From Tissierellia bacterium (GTDB taxonomy: Bacteria; Bacillota; Clostridia; Tissierellales; Peptoniphilaceae): a DNA stretch of 64,000 bases. The notes below the pieces were generated by a model that had not been told where the DNA came from, did no database searches, and saw only the letters and a program-made list of their open reading frames with translations. Positions 30,655 through 39,687 of this stretch are shown piece by piece (position 1 is the first letter of the stretch; each line of letters begins with the position of its first letter). A program made the translations under genes and the position numbers. The DNA lies in assembly GCA_030538075.1 (NCBI GenBank), contig JAUNUQ010000007.1, positions 23,098 to 87,097 of the forward strand. Reading direction: 5' to 3'.

Positions 30655-30683
30655 TTGCATTCTAATTGCAGATAAGTTATAAT
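30655..30683 (+). promoter_or_regulatory. Promoter of feoABC
   Basis: TTGCAT (30655-30660) and TATAAT (30678-30683) are separated by 17 bases and lie about 50 bases upstream of the feoA start. Confidence 0.78.
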
Positions 30684-30697
30684 AAAACCAAATTTAT

Positions 30698-30712
30698 TGA
30701 GAACTATTATCA
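30698..30712 (+). promoter_or_regulatory. Fur-like box in the early transcribed region of feoABC
   Basis: TGAGAAC-T-ATTATCA fits the 7-1-7 Fur pattern (TGATAAT-N-ATTATCA): the right half matches fully and the left half in five of seven. It begins 15 bases after the -10 box, where a bound iron-loaded Fur would block transcription. Confidence 0.6.
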
Positions 30713-30732
30713 TTTATTACTAGGAGGCATCT

Positions 30733-30972
30733 ATGGAATACATCCCACTATCCGCCATCAGCGAAGGGGAGACCTGCCGTATCATCCGCATTCAATCCCA
30801 GGGACCTTCGACGAAACGCCTCTACGAGATGGGCTTACACACCGGTGCAGAGGTGAAAGTGAAGAAAAACGACCACAAGGGCCCCCAAATCTTGGGAATC
30901 CATGGTGCCAATATCGCCATAGGACGAAATTTAGCGGATGGAATTCAAGTACGCAAGGGAGAAAAAGCATGA
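30733..30972 (+). CDS. feoA: Ferrous iron transport protein A
   Basis: FeoA is a small SH3-fold cytosolic partner of FeoB. The 79-residue protein begins IPLSAISEGETCRIIRI and has YEMGLHTGAEVKV, both typical of the family. AGGAGG precedes ATG 30733. Its stop overlaps the feoB start, and a Fur-like box lies upstream, so iron should control the operon. Confidence 0.94.
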   Translation: MEYIPLSAISEGETCRIIRIQSQGPSTKRLYEMGLHTGAEVKVKKNDHKGPQILGIHGANIAIGRNLADGIQVRKGEKA

Positions 30973-32972
30973 TGGAAATTGGCCTAATAGGCAATCCAAA
31001 TATCGGAAAGACGACCCTCTTTAACGGTCTCACCGGCTCCAATCAAAAAGTGGGCAACTGGCCTGGTGTCACTGTGGACAAAAAAGAGGGCATTTGTAAA
31101 TACCGGGGACAGCAGTTGAAAATCGTCGACCTACCTGGAACTTATAGCTTAGGGGCCTTTTCTGAAGATGAGGTGGTATCCCGTGACTATATTCTACAGG
31201 GCCATCCCGATGTGATCATCGATGTCGTCGACGCCACAAATCTAGAGCGAAACCTATATCTGCCCATGCAGTTACTGGAAATGGATATCAATGTGGTCAT
31301 CGCATTAAATATGATGGACGAAGCAGAGGCGCAGGAGTTGACCTTTGATCTGGAGGGCTTATCAGAAGATCTAGGCGTTCCGGTCATCCCCATCGTCGCC
31401 TCTCGTAAAAAGGGCTTAGATCAACTATTGGCCGCATGTATCGAAGTCAGGGAACAGCCCCCATCACGCAAGCGAATCCCCTATGGTGAGCTCCATCCCC
31501 TATTAGCTGAGTTGACACAGATCTTCTCCGAGGTGAATACTTCCTATCCCCCCTATTGGTTAGCAGTCAAATATGTGGAGGGAGATCAACGGATGATCGA
31601 GCTGACGAAAAATCTGGGAGACCTCAAAAATAACCAAAAATTCCAGGAGCTTCTGTCGGGTATTCAACAGCGCAGGGAAGAACATGAGCTCCATATCATC
31701 GATAAGCGATATGAATACATCCACCAGATCATTAAAAAACGCGTATTCAAGCCCTTGACGGGTGTGATGAACACCTCTGATCAGATCGACCGGATCGTCA
31801 CCGATCGATTCCTAGGAATACCGATCTTTGCGGCTGTCATGTTTTTAGTATTTCAGCTGACTTTCCTGATCGGTCAAAACTTATTGGGTGGTTTTATTGA
31901 GACTTTCTTAGAGAGGGTCTCTGAACAATCGAGCGCGATCCTCTATAATTGGGGTGCAGGTCCCTTTGTCACTGGCTTTATCATCGACGGCCTCCTCGCA
32001 GGAGTGGGCACCGTGCTGACCTTTATCCCATTGATCGCCATTTTATTCTTGCTGCTGGGCTTTCTTGAAGACATCGGCTATATGGCAAGGGTTGCCTATG
32101 TGATGGATCGCTGGATGCGCAAGATCGGCTTACAGGGCAAAGCGATCATCTCCATGATCGTAGGATTCGGCTGTAATGTACCTGGGGTCATGTCGACGAG
32201 GACTTTGGAGAACAAGCGAGACCGAATGATTGCACTTTTGATCAACCCCTTTATGTCCTGCGGAGCAAAGGTCCCAGTTTATGCGGTCTTCACAGCAGCT
32301 TTCTTTCCTCGATATGCCGGTTTGGTCATGTTCGGAATCTATGCACTGGGTTTTATCATCGCCATCATCTTTGCAAAACTCTTTTCGAAAACCCTGTTCA
32401 AGGGCGAGAGCTCTGATTTCATCATGGAACTCCCACCCTATCGAGCTCCGATCGCCATCAATGTCCTCAAAGACATGTGGGAAAATCTGGCCAGCTTTAT
32501 CAAACGCGCTTCCACGACGATTACCCTGGTCATTGCCGCATTGTATCTATTGGCCCACCTGCCCTTTGGAGCAGAGCCCTATGGTCTGGATTCAGTGCTA
32601 GGCATGATCGGCAACACCATCAAACCCCTGCTCGCTCCGATGGGAAATGATACTTGGCAAGCAGCTGTGGGCCTAGTGGCGGGAATGCCCGCAAAAGAAG
32701 GTGTCGTCGCAACTTTGGGAATGCTCTATGCCGGCGTCGGTGAAGGAGAGGAACTCATCCGATCATTGCAGTCGAATTTCACACCCCTTAGTGCCATCTC
32801 CTATATGGTCATGGTGCTGCTCTATACCCCCTGTGTCGCCGTCTTGGGCAGTGTCAAAAATGAAACCAAATCCATCAAGTGGATGCTCTTTATGGCGTTT
32901 TACACCTTACTCGTCGCCTATGTCGTCGCAGTGGTCATCTATCAGACCGGGCTACTGCTCGGATTCCAATAG
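30969..32972 (+). CDS. feoB: Ferrous iron transport protein B
   Basis: FeoB is the Fe(II) permease with an N-terminal G domain. In the 667-residue protein G1 is GNPNIGKTT (residues 8-16), the switch region has NWPGVTVDKKEG, G3 is DLPGTYSL and G4 NMMDEAE, followed by a helical guanine-dissociation-inhibitor region and a membrane domain with two Gate-type segments, including GCNVPGVMSTRTLENKRDR and SCGAKVPVYAVF. I choose ATG 30969: AAGGGAG lies 7 bases upstream and overlaps the feoA end. The frame stays open further upstream but only shadows feoA. Confidence 0.96.
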   Translation: MMEIGLIGNPNIGKTTLFNGLTGSNQKVGNWPGVTVDKKEGICKYRGQQLKIVDLPGTYSLGAFSEDEVVSRDYILQGHPDVIIDVVDATNLERNLYLPMQLLEMDINVVIALNMMDEAEAQELTFDLEGLSEDLGVPVIPIVASRKKGLDQLLAACIEVREQPPSRKRIPYGELHPLLAELTQIFSEVNTSYPPYWLAVKYVEGDQRMIELTKNLGDLKNNQKFQELLSGIQQRREEHELHIIDKRYEYIHQIIKKRVFKPLTGVMNTSDQIDRIVTDRFLGIPIFAAVMFLVFQLTFLIGQNLLGGFIETFLERVSEQSSAILYNWGAGPFVTGFIIDGLLAGVGTVLTFIPLIAILFLLLGFLEDIGYMARVAYVMDRWMRKIGLQGKAIISMIVGFGCNVPGVMSTRTLENKRDRMIALLINPFMSCGAKVPVYAVFTAAFFPRYAGLVMFGIYALGFIIAIIFAKLFSKTLFKGESSDFIMELPPYRAPIAINVLKDMWENLASFIKRASTTITLVIAALYLLAHLPFGAEPYGLDSVLGMIGNTIKPLLAPMGNDTWQAAVGLVAGMPAKEGVVATLGMLYAGVGEGEELIRSLQSNFTPLSAISYMVMVLLYTPCVAVLGSVKNETKSIKWMLFMAFYTLLVAYVVAVVIYQTGLLLGFQ

Positions 32973-32982
32973 AGGTGGTCAT

Positions 32983-33237
32983 ATGTTATTTGAAATCTTA
33001 AAAACCCTCTCCCAAGAGGGAAAGTATTCTCCCGAACAGCTGGCTCGCAGTATGGATACCACCCCCGAACTCGTAAGGGAGATGGTGGATAAGCTCGTTC
33101 GACTAGACTATTTAAAACCCAGCTTGATGAGCAGTTGTAGTGGGGGCTGCAGCGGCTGCTTGAGGACCTGTCCAGAAAAATCTCCACTGAAGCTCTTTTC
33201 CCTGACGGACAAAGGGAGACGTGCAATCCAAAAATGA
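32983..33237 (+). CDS. feoC: FeoC-like iron-sulfur winged-helix protein
   Basis: The 84-residue protein follows feoB by 10 bases. It has a winged-helix-like start (EILKTLSQEGKYSPEQLARS) and a Cys-rich loop MSSCSGGCSGCLRTCPE that could hold an iron-sulfur cluster or metal, as in FeoC proteins, which are thought to modulate FeoB. AGAGGTGG precedes ATG 32983. The longer open frame that begins at 32701 is only the shadow of feoB. Position and Cys pattern make the call good despite the short length. Confidence 0.82.
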   Translation: MLFEILKTLSQEGKYSPEQLARSMDTTPELVREMVDKLVRLDYLKPSLMSSCSGGCSGCLRTCPEKSPLKLFSLTDKGRRAIQK

Positions 33238-33277
33238 CTCGGAAAGCAATGCTGCAAGAAAGCAAATAAAGGCCTCG

Positions 33278-33303
33278 AAACCCGGAGAAATCCGGGTTTT
33301 TCT
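33278..33303 (+). terminator. Terminator of feoABC
   Basis: AAACCCGGA pairs perfectly with TCCGGGTTT around GAAA, followed by T residues. Confidence 0.9.
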
Positions 33304-33326
33304 ATTGGGGGCTCACTCCGATTCCA

Positions 33327-33356
33327 TTGACATCCCTCTCGTGAGAATGTTATCAT
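33327..33356 (+). promoter_or_regulatory. Promoter of the 33.4 kb CWB2 gene
   Basis: A perfect TTGACA (33327-33332) and a TATCAT (33351-33356) are 18 bases apart, about 40 bases before the gene. Confidence 0.7.
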
Positions 33357-33394
33357 AATGGTAAGAACCGCATTTTGCGGGAAAGGGGGAACAT

Positions 33395-35437
33395 ATGAAG
33401 AAACGATTTTTAGCCATTGTGTTGACGCTGTGCATGCTCTTCACTGCAATGCCAGCCTTCGCAGAGACCACCCTGAATGTTGAGCGCGTCAGTGGCGCCG
33501 ACCGATACCAGACTGCTATTGAAACCAGTAAGGAAGCCTATGACCAAAGTGATGCCGTCGTCCTCGCCAGCGGCGAGAATTATCCCGATGCATTGGTAGG
33601 TGGATCCCTGGCGGTACAGATTCAAGCCCCACTGATACTGACCAAATCCGGTAGCTTACCCGATGGATTCCATGAGGAACTGGAGCGATTAAGAGCTGAG
33701 AAGATCTATATCATCGGTGGAGAAAATACCATCTCCAAGGAGCTGATGGAATCTCTGGCTTACCGATACAACCCGGTTCGACTAGCTGGAGACGACCGAC
33801 AAGCCACGGCGATGGCCGTCTACCAAGAGAGGAGACTGATCGCCGGTGAACTCAAAGAGATCCTACCCCTCAGCGCTAGGCACACCGTCAATGGTTGGGA
33901 CTTCCCCGATGCCCTGTCTGCTGGTCCACTCGTTGGACGTCAAGCCGCAAGTACTGACAATATTAACTTTCTATTCCTCGCAAAAGAGGCGCCCGATACG
34001 GATGGCGTTATCATTGGAGGAGAGAATAGCGTAAAAGGAAATGTCAAGAAACGCATAGCTGGTGCAGATCGATACGCCACCGCCGTCGAAGTTGCCAAGG
34101 AATATGTCAATCGGTTCGGTGCCTTTGATACGGTGGTCCTCGTCGATGGCACCAATTATCCAGATGCACTATCCGCTTCCAGCTTGGCCGGAGCAAAAAA
34201 TGCTCCCATCCTACTCACAAGGCCCGGAGGACTGGATCAAGCCACTCTGGACTATATTCGAAGCAGTGCCAAGACCGTCTACATCGTCGGTGGCGAAAAC
34301 TCCGTCTCCAGTGGTGTCATCACAGAACTGTACTACAATACGGACTCCCTCTATGCAGAGCTGAAAGCCGAGCTGCAGAAATATTCGAAACAGGACTATC
34401 AAACTGCACTCACTGGAAATGAACGCGCAGACATGGTCACTCTGCTCCTTGAAGACCGCGAGATGCTGGAGCTGGCAAATACCTTTACCAAGGAAAAGAC
34501 CGATCGCATTTTAGCTGAACTGACCCTACCCACGGGACTCAGCGAATTGGAACGGGCAAGAGCAGCAACTCTACTCACCATCGTCGACATCAAGCCAGAG
34601 GACTTCGAGAGATTCTATTCCGCTGGGGCCTATGTGGCACAATCCTATATTCCCATCTTCATAGATGCGATCCACGGGGATCTGCCCTGCGAGCTCTCTC
34701 TGACGGGAAATACGTCGGATGCCAACATCCTCTGTTATCTACCCAGAGCCTTTAACCAGGTCTCCCTATTTATGGAAAATGAGATGCTCAAGGTGGGTAT
34801 CAAGGGAATCTCCGAAGGGTTATCCACTGGCTTCAATATCAAGAAGGCAGAGTACAATGCAGACTATGACCCAACACTGTCCCTGCGCTATGGCCATAGC
34901 AGCATCAAGCACGCCATGCAGCTGATCGGCCTGTTGCGCTCCGAACAGATCGAGGCCGAGGTATGGCTGGAGCCCAAGACCTCTTCCTATACCTATATGC
35001 TAGAATGGGGCCCAATCCCTGAGCCATCTCGGGATTACGAAGTGGTCAAGGTGAGAGACGATCTATATATTGCCAATGCTCTAGAATACGATATGGTCTT
35101 TGAATTTAAAGATAAGGCCGGTAAAGATGCCTTTGATCAGCTGATCAACACCTACTCCAAGAAGAGTAGTGCCAACCCAACTGGAGAGGGCATGTTAGCA
35201 GGAGCATGGTGGCAACCCCTCTATACTTCCGAGACGGAGATGGGCAGTGGCTACACGCCGATCACCGACAACTTTATCGAAGAGGATGGCTATGAACTCC
35301 ATTCCTTTACAAAAACGGAAGATTCCAGCGCCTTCCAAGAGGGCTACCAAAAGATCGACGGCGACCTATCGATCCAAACCAAACCCCTCTGGACCAATGA
35401 CGCCTTTTATCGCTATCTAAACGACGAAGCAGAATAA
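33395..35437 (+). CDS. Secreted protein with N-terminal CWB2 repeats and an unknown C-terminal domain
   Basis: The 680-residue protein starts with a signal peptide (residues 1-23, ending AFAE). Residues about 28-325 are three CWB2 repeats, with VSGADRYQTAIETSKEAYD, a more diverged second repeat (LAGDDRQATAMAVYQE), and IAGADRYATAVEVAKEYVN, each followed by a strand such as DTVVLVDGTNYPDALSASSL. The remaining 350 residues match no domain I know: a helical part (about 335-420) is followed by a mixed alpha/beta region rich in aromatic residues with only two Cys. CWB2 should fix it to the cell wall, so the C-terminal half is the functional head. Its promoter and ribosome binding site (AAAGGGGG) are clear. 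Confidence 0.85.
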   Translation: MKKRFLAIVLTLCMLFTAMPAFAETTLNVERVSGADRYQTAIETSKEAYDQSDAVVLASGENYPDALVGGSLAVQIQAPLILTKSGSLPDGFHEELERLRAEKIYIIGGENTISKELMESLAYRYNPVRLAGDDRQATAMAVYQERRLIAGELKEILPLSARHTVNGWDFPDALSAGPLVGRQAASTDNINFLFLAKEAPDTDGVIIGGENSVKGNVKKRIAGADRYATAVEVAKEYVNRFGAFDTVVLVDGTNYPDALSASSLAGAKNAPILLTRPGGLDQATLDYIRSSAKTVYIVGGENSVSSGVITELYYNTDSLYAELKAELQKYSKQDYQTALTGNERADMVTLLLEDREMLELANTFTKEKTDRILAELTLPTGLSELERARAATLLTIVDIKPEDFERFYSAGAYVAQSYIPIFIDAIHGDLPCELSLTGNTSDANILCYLPRAFNQVSLFMENEMLKVGIKGISEGLSTGFNIKKAEYNADYDPTLSLRYGHSSIKHAMQLIGLLRSEQIEAEVWLEPKTSSYTYMLEWGPIPEPSRDYEVVKVRDDLYIANALEYDMVFEFKDKAGKDAFDQLINTYSKKSSANPTGEGMLAGAWWQPLYTSETEMGSGYTPITDNFIEEDGYELHSFTKTEDSSAFQEGYQKIDGDLSIQTKPLWTNDAFYRYLNDEAE

Positions 35438-35441
35438 GAGC

Positions 35442-35513
35442 GAATGCATCAATGAGAGCCCCTGTCCCCAACCTATGGTGACAAGGGCTCTTATTGTGCA
35501 TTCTAGCCGCTAC
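35442..35513 (+). terminator. Long stem-loop after the CWB2 gene
   Basis: Outer arms GAATGCA and TGCATTC and inner arms AGAGCCC and GGGCTCT form a nested stem over 72 bases just after the stop. There is no real T run, so it may be a 3' stability or rho-independent-like element. Confidence 0.5.
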
Positions 35514-35695
35514 TACATCATAGATTTGTTATAGTTTCAGGGGATGCGTCGGCTGAAATCCCCGTTTTCTCCAGTTCACCCTTGTTGGAAAGGAGAGAAC
35601 CCATTATAATGGTTAGGGGAGAAGGATCATTCTCACCGACTGAGGAAGAAATTTACAAAATAAAATTTCAGAAACGGAATAGGAGGAGCGCAGAG

Positions 35696-36028
35696 ATGGC
35701 AAGTAAGATTGAGACAGTATGTACCAGAAATAATATTTCCTATGGAGATATTCGAAAAGCGATGGTGACGAAGGGATCCAGAACGAAAGAGGACCTCGTT
35801 AAAGATGCAGGTGTATGCGGCGAGTGTGAAGGTTGCCAGGAGCATTTGAACTATATGATCACAGTGCTATGCGGTTGTAAAGAAGTCAAAATGAAGGAAG
35901 TGCAAGATCTGGTAAAGGCAGGGGTCCGATCTCTAGACGAGATCATGAAGAAGACCGGCGCTGGCACAGGAGAAGATTGTGGCAAATGCCAGGGTTTAAT
36001 TGAAGGCATCATCAACCAGGGCTATTAA
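35696..36028 (+). CDS. Tandem BFD-like [2Fe-2S]-binding protein
   Basis: The 110-residue protein appears to have two repeats of the BFD-like (bacterioferritin-associated ferredoxin-like) fold. Repeat one has VCTRNNISYGDIRKAM and then the Cys cluster CGECEGC; repeat two has LCGCKEVKMKEVQDLV and then CGKC. Such modules bind a [2Fe-2S] cluster or serve as electron or metal carriers. I start at ATG 35696, which has AGGAGG upstream; the frame is open from 35582, but that part lacks Cys and conservation. The function is not known; the position near the feo operon may be chance. Confidence 0.72.
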   Translation: MASKIETVCTRNNISYGDIRKAMVTKGSRTKEDLVKDAGVCGECEGCQEHLNYMITVLCGCKEVKMKEVQDLVKAGVRSLDEIMKKTGAGTGEDCGKCQGLIEGIINQGY

Positions 36029-36056
36029 TTTATCGGCCTAATTCATCTAATCATAA

Positions 36057-36087
36057 AGAAGCCCTTGTAAAAAATACAAGGGCTTCT
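36057..36087. terminator. Hairpin between convergent genes
   Basis: AGAAGCCCTTGTA pairs perfectly with TACAAGGGCTTCT around a five-base A-rich loop. T residues after the stem are few (ACTATTT). It sits between the BFD-like gene and the converging MATE gene. Confidence 0.65.
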
Positions 36088-36156
36088 ACTATTTATCTAT
36101 TGAACTGAGGATACGATTGAGCCTTCTCCAGTACCCTTGGTCGTCTAGACCAGCTA

Positions 36157-37524
36157 TTAGGCATAAGCCGTTTTCAGCCGAATTTTGGTCTCCAGGGCCT
36201 TTTCTTCACCTCGGAGCATCCACAGACCAACTAGAAAACTAAGACAATCACTGACCGGATAAGCCAGGAAAATACCCATCTCCCCCATACCCAGTCCCTT
36301 CACAAAGAAGATGCTCATGGGTAGCAGGAGTAAGAGCTGTCGAACCAAGGCCAGGCTGACAGATTTTTTCGCCTCGCCGATCGCCTGCAGATAATAAGTG
36401 GCACAGTAGTAGACGGTGATCAGAGGAAAACAGGCAATCATCCAGCGGAAGGCCTTTACTGCATAGTCGATTAGGGCGGCATCTCTCAAGAAGAGCATCA
36501 CCAAGGGCTTTGTCCAAATCATACAGATCGCCCAGATCACGGTTGAGGTCAGAGCTGCATAAAGGGTGGTATTGACCATCACTTTTCGAATTCGGCCATA
36601 GTTCTTCGCCCCATCGTTAAAGGCTGTGATCGGCTGCATCGCTGCGGCAATTCCACAGAGGGTCACAAAGAGAAACATATAGAGCTTGGTGGCGATGCCC
36701 AATACGACAATCCCACCTTCTCCCACACTGCGACTCATCAGATTATTGAGTACCGTCATCAAGATCCCATCCTCCGCTTCGATGATGAAGGCTGAGAATC
36801 CGACTTGGATGATGGCCAAGGCGAGAGCCCGATCCATTGAAAAGGTCCAGCTTAATTTTAGTTCTCGTCGATACTTTTGAAAGATTTTGAGGGCCAAGGC
36901 AAAGCCCACGATTTGGGAGACTAAGGTGGCAATCGCCGCGCCGGCTACTCCCATCCCAAGTTGCCCTATCAATATATAGTCTATCAATATATTTAGCAGT
37001 GCACCGACGCCATTGGTCAGGACCGCCACTTTTTCATTTCCAAAGGAGAGCATTACATTCGATAAGTACATCGTCAGCAATATGAACGGGAATCCGACTG
37101 CAATATATCGCAGGTATTCCCTTCCTAAATCCATCATCTCCCCAGTTGCCCCCAAGTAGCGAAGCACCACATTTGGCGCCAATAGGACGATTAGAGCTAC
37201 TGGCAATGCAATCAATAGGATCAGATTTCGGCCCGTGCCGACCATGGCCCCGGCACTTGGATAATCCCGATTGCCCAAGGCTCTACCCAGATTGGTCGAA
37301 GTGCCAATGCTGACCATAATCCCCAAAGCCACCACAATCCTCTGAAGTGGATATACCACGAGCACGGCACCCACCGCTCGGTCTCCGACATATTTGCCAA
37401 TAAATAGAGTGTCCACCATCCCATAGAGCTCACTGATCAAATAAGAGATAATAATCGGTATAGCAAACCGAAATAGTAGTTTTCCAATTTTTTCTTTTTC
37501 TAAGGCTGCAATTTTTGCACCCAT
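36157..37524 (-). CDS. MATE family efflux transporter
   Basis: The 455-residue protein has twelve predicted membrane segments in two halves. The first half opens KLLFRFAIPIIISYLISELYGMVDTLFIGKYVG, and the second has the parallel YFNxM-like region, as in MATE transporters that expel drugs or metabolites in exchange for sodium or protons. GGAGG precedes ATG 37524. It is a lone gene, so the substrate cannot be inferred; it belongs with the NorM/MepA-type branch rather than with flippases of the MVF type. Confidence 0.93.
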   Translation of the reverse strand: MGAKIAALEKEKIGKLLFRFAIPIIISYLISELYGMVDTLFIGKYVGDRAVGAVLVVYPLQRIVVALGIMVSIGTSTNLGRALGNRDYPSAGAMVGTGRNLILLIALPVALIVLLAPNVVLRYLGATGEMMDLGREYLRYIAVGFPFILLTMYLSNVMLSFGNEKVAVLTNGVGALLNILIDYILIGQLGMGVAGAAIATLVSQIVGFALALKIFQKYRRELKLSWTFSMDRALALAIIQVGFSAFIIEAEDGILMTVLNNLMSRSVGEGGIVVLGIATKLYMFLFVTLCGIAAAMQPITAFNDGAKNYGRIRKVMVNTTLYAALTSTVIWAICMIWTKPLVMLFLRDAALIDYAVKAFRWMIACFPLITVYYCATYYLQAIGEAKKSVSLALVRQLLLLLPMSIFFVKGLGMGEMGIFLAYPVSDCLSFLVGLWMLRGEEKALETKIRLKTAYA

Positions 37525-37689
37525 AATAAAACCTCCGTTTCCAAGAGAATCATATCATTCACATCGCGAATGCTTCATTCCCAATTCAACGGAGATTAAA
37601 GGACCAATATTTGGTTTTGGGGAATTGCTCAATATCTAAAAATCCGATAATTCTGGTAATTTTTCTAGGAATTGTACTTTTTCGACCAT

Positions 37690-39660
37690 TTATACTGCAG
37701 ATTCGCTCCCATTTAACTCCTCAAATTGGACCAGCAAACAGCCATCCTTTGGAATATGGGCCAAGATATTGTAGACGGGCTCAGGCTTTGCCTCATTTCC
37801 ATCAATCCCAGGTCGGCATACCTTGAATAGCTCAATGAGGGACCGATCCATTTTCTCGGGGCTACCCATTTTTCTCCATAGATCATAGATGGATCCATGC
37901 TTCGAATTCAGTGTATAGCTGAACACCCGATAGGTCTGGTTCAAATGGCGCAGATTCACGGAATACCGAATCTCCCCCATTCCAGGGATAATCTCTCCCT
38001 GTTCGTCGATTCCCCTTGGGTTGTAGAGTAAAAGGCTGTAGCCCCTGCGGTTTTTCAGTAGTACAAAACCCTCTCCGATGCTGTGAATTTTCCCCTTGGC
38101 CATTCTCATCAGCTGATGAGCAAAATAGAGGGGTTTTTTCAGACCATTCATCGTAAAGATTCCATTCCCTCCGATGAAGGTGTCACTGCTTAGACTCCTG
38201 CCCATCTCCGGAGAATCCACCAGAGCAAAGATCTGGTTGTCTTTTTTCAACAGCCATTGGTGAAACAGATAGGGCACCATTGCCATCGTGTCGAAAAGAG
38301 GATTTCCCCTCGTTGCCAATGTTTTCTTCGACGCCTTCCCCCTCTTTGTATCCAGCCAGAGCTCCATCTCCTCCTTGGAGAATCTGCCCGTAAAATACTG
38401 CTGAAAGGCCTGAACAATCCCCTGCTCTCTTCTCCCATGGAGGATCAGCGGGGTCAGCCCAAGGGACAGCAGAAAATCAAGGGACTTCTCCACCCGTCTC
38501 CAAGAGATCTGCTCTGGATCCAGCTTGGATTGGATGCCCATCTCCTGCGTGAAGAACTGGTCGATCAGGACGGTTTGAAAGCCTATTTCCCGGATGGCTT
38601 CTGTTAAAAGGGCTTGTCCCTCTGTCTCCAGCAACAGCCCAGGACGATCGATATAGATCATTTTGGAGCGGAGCACCCCTTCCACTGCCTCTGCTGACAA
38701 GTCCAAATTGATCCTGCGGATGCTCCGGTCGCTGGAGTAGCGCTCATAATCCCACAGATAGCCCTCTACTTCCGCCAGGGCATCCTGTAGATCCAGCTCT
38801 GAAACCTCCGTCTTCTCCCGGTACTCAGACAATTCCATGCTATAGCGTTCTCGGTATTCTTTGGGACTGATCCCATAGTGGAGTTTAAAATGCTTGTTAT
38901 AATAACGAACATGGGAGAACCCCACTTCCAAGGCAATCTGTGTGATATTCCTATCGCTGTCCAATAAGAGTTTGGTACTCTCCTCGCAGCGGATCTGATT
39001 GAGATAATCTGTAAAACTCTGCCCAAAATACTCCTTCATCTGAGTGGAGAGATAGGGAGCAGACAGGAACTCCGCATCGGCTAAGTCCTGCAGGGAGACC
39101 TTGCTGTCATAATTGTGATAGAGATATTTGATAATACGATGAAATCGGTCCCTCTCCGTCTCATCTTCCTTGAGGCTCTCCTCATCATAATACAGATAGT
39201 GAAAATGGTTTAATAGATGGTACATCATCTCCAAGAGGGTTTGATCCATCTGCTCTTCCTTGTCGTCGAGTTCTTGGGTGTATTCGAAGAGCAGAGTCGC
39301 AATAAATCGCCGAAGCTCCTCATAGCGCAAATCCCAGATATCATCATCGGGCAGATTTGTATAATAGAACAGATCAGCCGCTTCTTCATAGTATTTTTGA
39401 AAAAACTCTGGCCGAACCTCCAGTACAATCACGCGATTTCCCTTACTGCCTTGAAGGGCGTACATCTCGTCACTGTTGATGACCTCAATCTCACCTTCTC
39501 GAATGGTATAGCTCTCCGTCTCCATCATGATCTTCAGCTCTCCACTGAGAAGCCAGAGTATCGTGATGGCATTCTTCCAGTGTAGTGGTTGGGAAACCAC
39601 TGATTCGTAGCGAAACCGCAGCTCATGACCTCTTTCAAATACAATATTTTCAAAACGCAT
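37690..39660 (-). CDS. AraC-family regulator fused to a GH39-like domain
   Basis: Residues about 10-80 form a cupin-like sensor (WLLSGELKIMMETESYTIREG), and residues 176-270 the AraC helix-turn-helix pair (SLQDLADAEFLSAPYLSTQM and the signature ITQIALEVGFSHVRYYNKHF). The C-terminal 350 residues resemble part of the glycoside hydrolase 39 fold: GNGIFTMNGLKKPLYFAHQL, IHSIGEGFVLLKNRRGYSLL and LLYNPRG match the C-terminal beta region of that family. The catalytic barrel looks shortened, so it may bind sugar rather than cut it. It lies 27 bases after the O-antigen-ligase-like gene on the same strand. Confidence 0.75.
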   Translation of the reverse strand: MRFENIVFERGHELRFRYESVVSQPLHWKNAITILWLLSGELKIMMETESYTIREGEIEVINSDEMYALQGSKGNRVIVLEVRPEFFQKYYEEAADLFYYTNLPDDDIWDLRYEELRRFIATLLFEYTQELDDKEEQMDQTLLEMMYHLLNHFHYLYYDEESLKEDETERDRFHRIIKYLYHNYDSKVSLQDLADAEFLSAPYLSTQMKEYFGQSFTDYLNQIRCEESTKLLLDSDRNITQIALEVGFSHVRYYNKHFKLHYGISPKEYRERYSMELSEYREKTEVSELDLQDALAEVEGYLWDYERYSSDRSIRRINLDLSAEAVEGVLRSKMIYIDRPGLLLETEGQALLTEAIREIGFQTVLIDQFFTQEMGIQSKLDPEQISWRRVEKSLDFLLSLGLTPLILHGRREQGIVQAFQQYFTGRFSKEEMELWLDTKRGKASKKTLATRGNPLFDTMAMVPYLFHQWLLKKDNQIFALVDSPEMGRSLSSDTFIGGNGIFTMNGLKKPLYFAHQLMRMAKGKIHSIGEGFVLLKNRRGYSLLLYNPRGIDEQGEIIPGMGEIRYSVNLRHLNQTYRVFSYTLNSKHGSIYDLWRKMGSPEKMDRSLIELFKVCRPGIDGNEAKPEPVYNILAHIPKDGCLLVQFEELNGSESAV

Positions 39661-39687
39661 GACAATCTCCTCGATTCTTCCGTCGCC

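Noticed and set aside
30666..30968. An N-terminal extension of FeoB in frame
   Set aside because: It is feoA read in another frame; the FeoB start at 30969 has its own ribosome binding site and the G1 motif follows at once.
32701..32982. A longer start for the FeoC-like gene
   Set aside because: The added codons are the shadow of feoB; ATG 32983 has a ribosome binding site right after the feoB stop.
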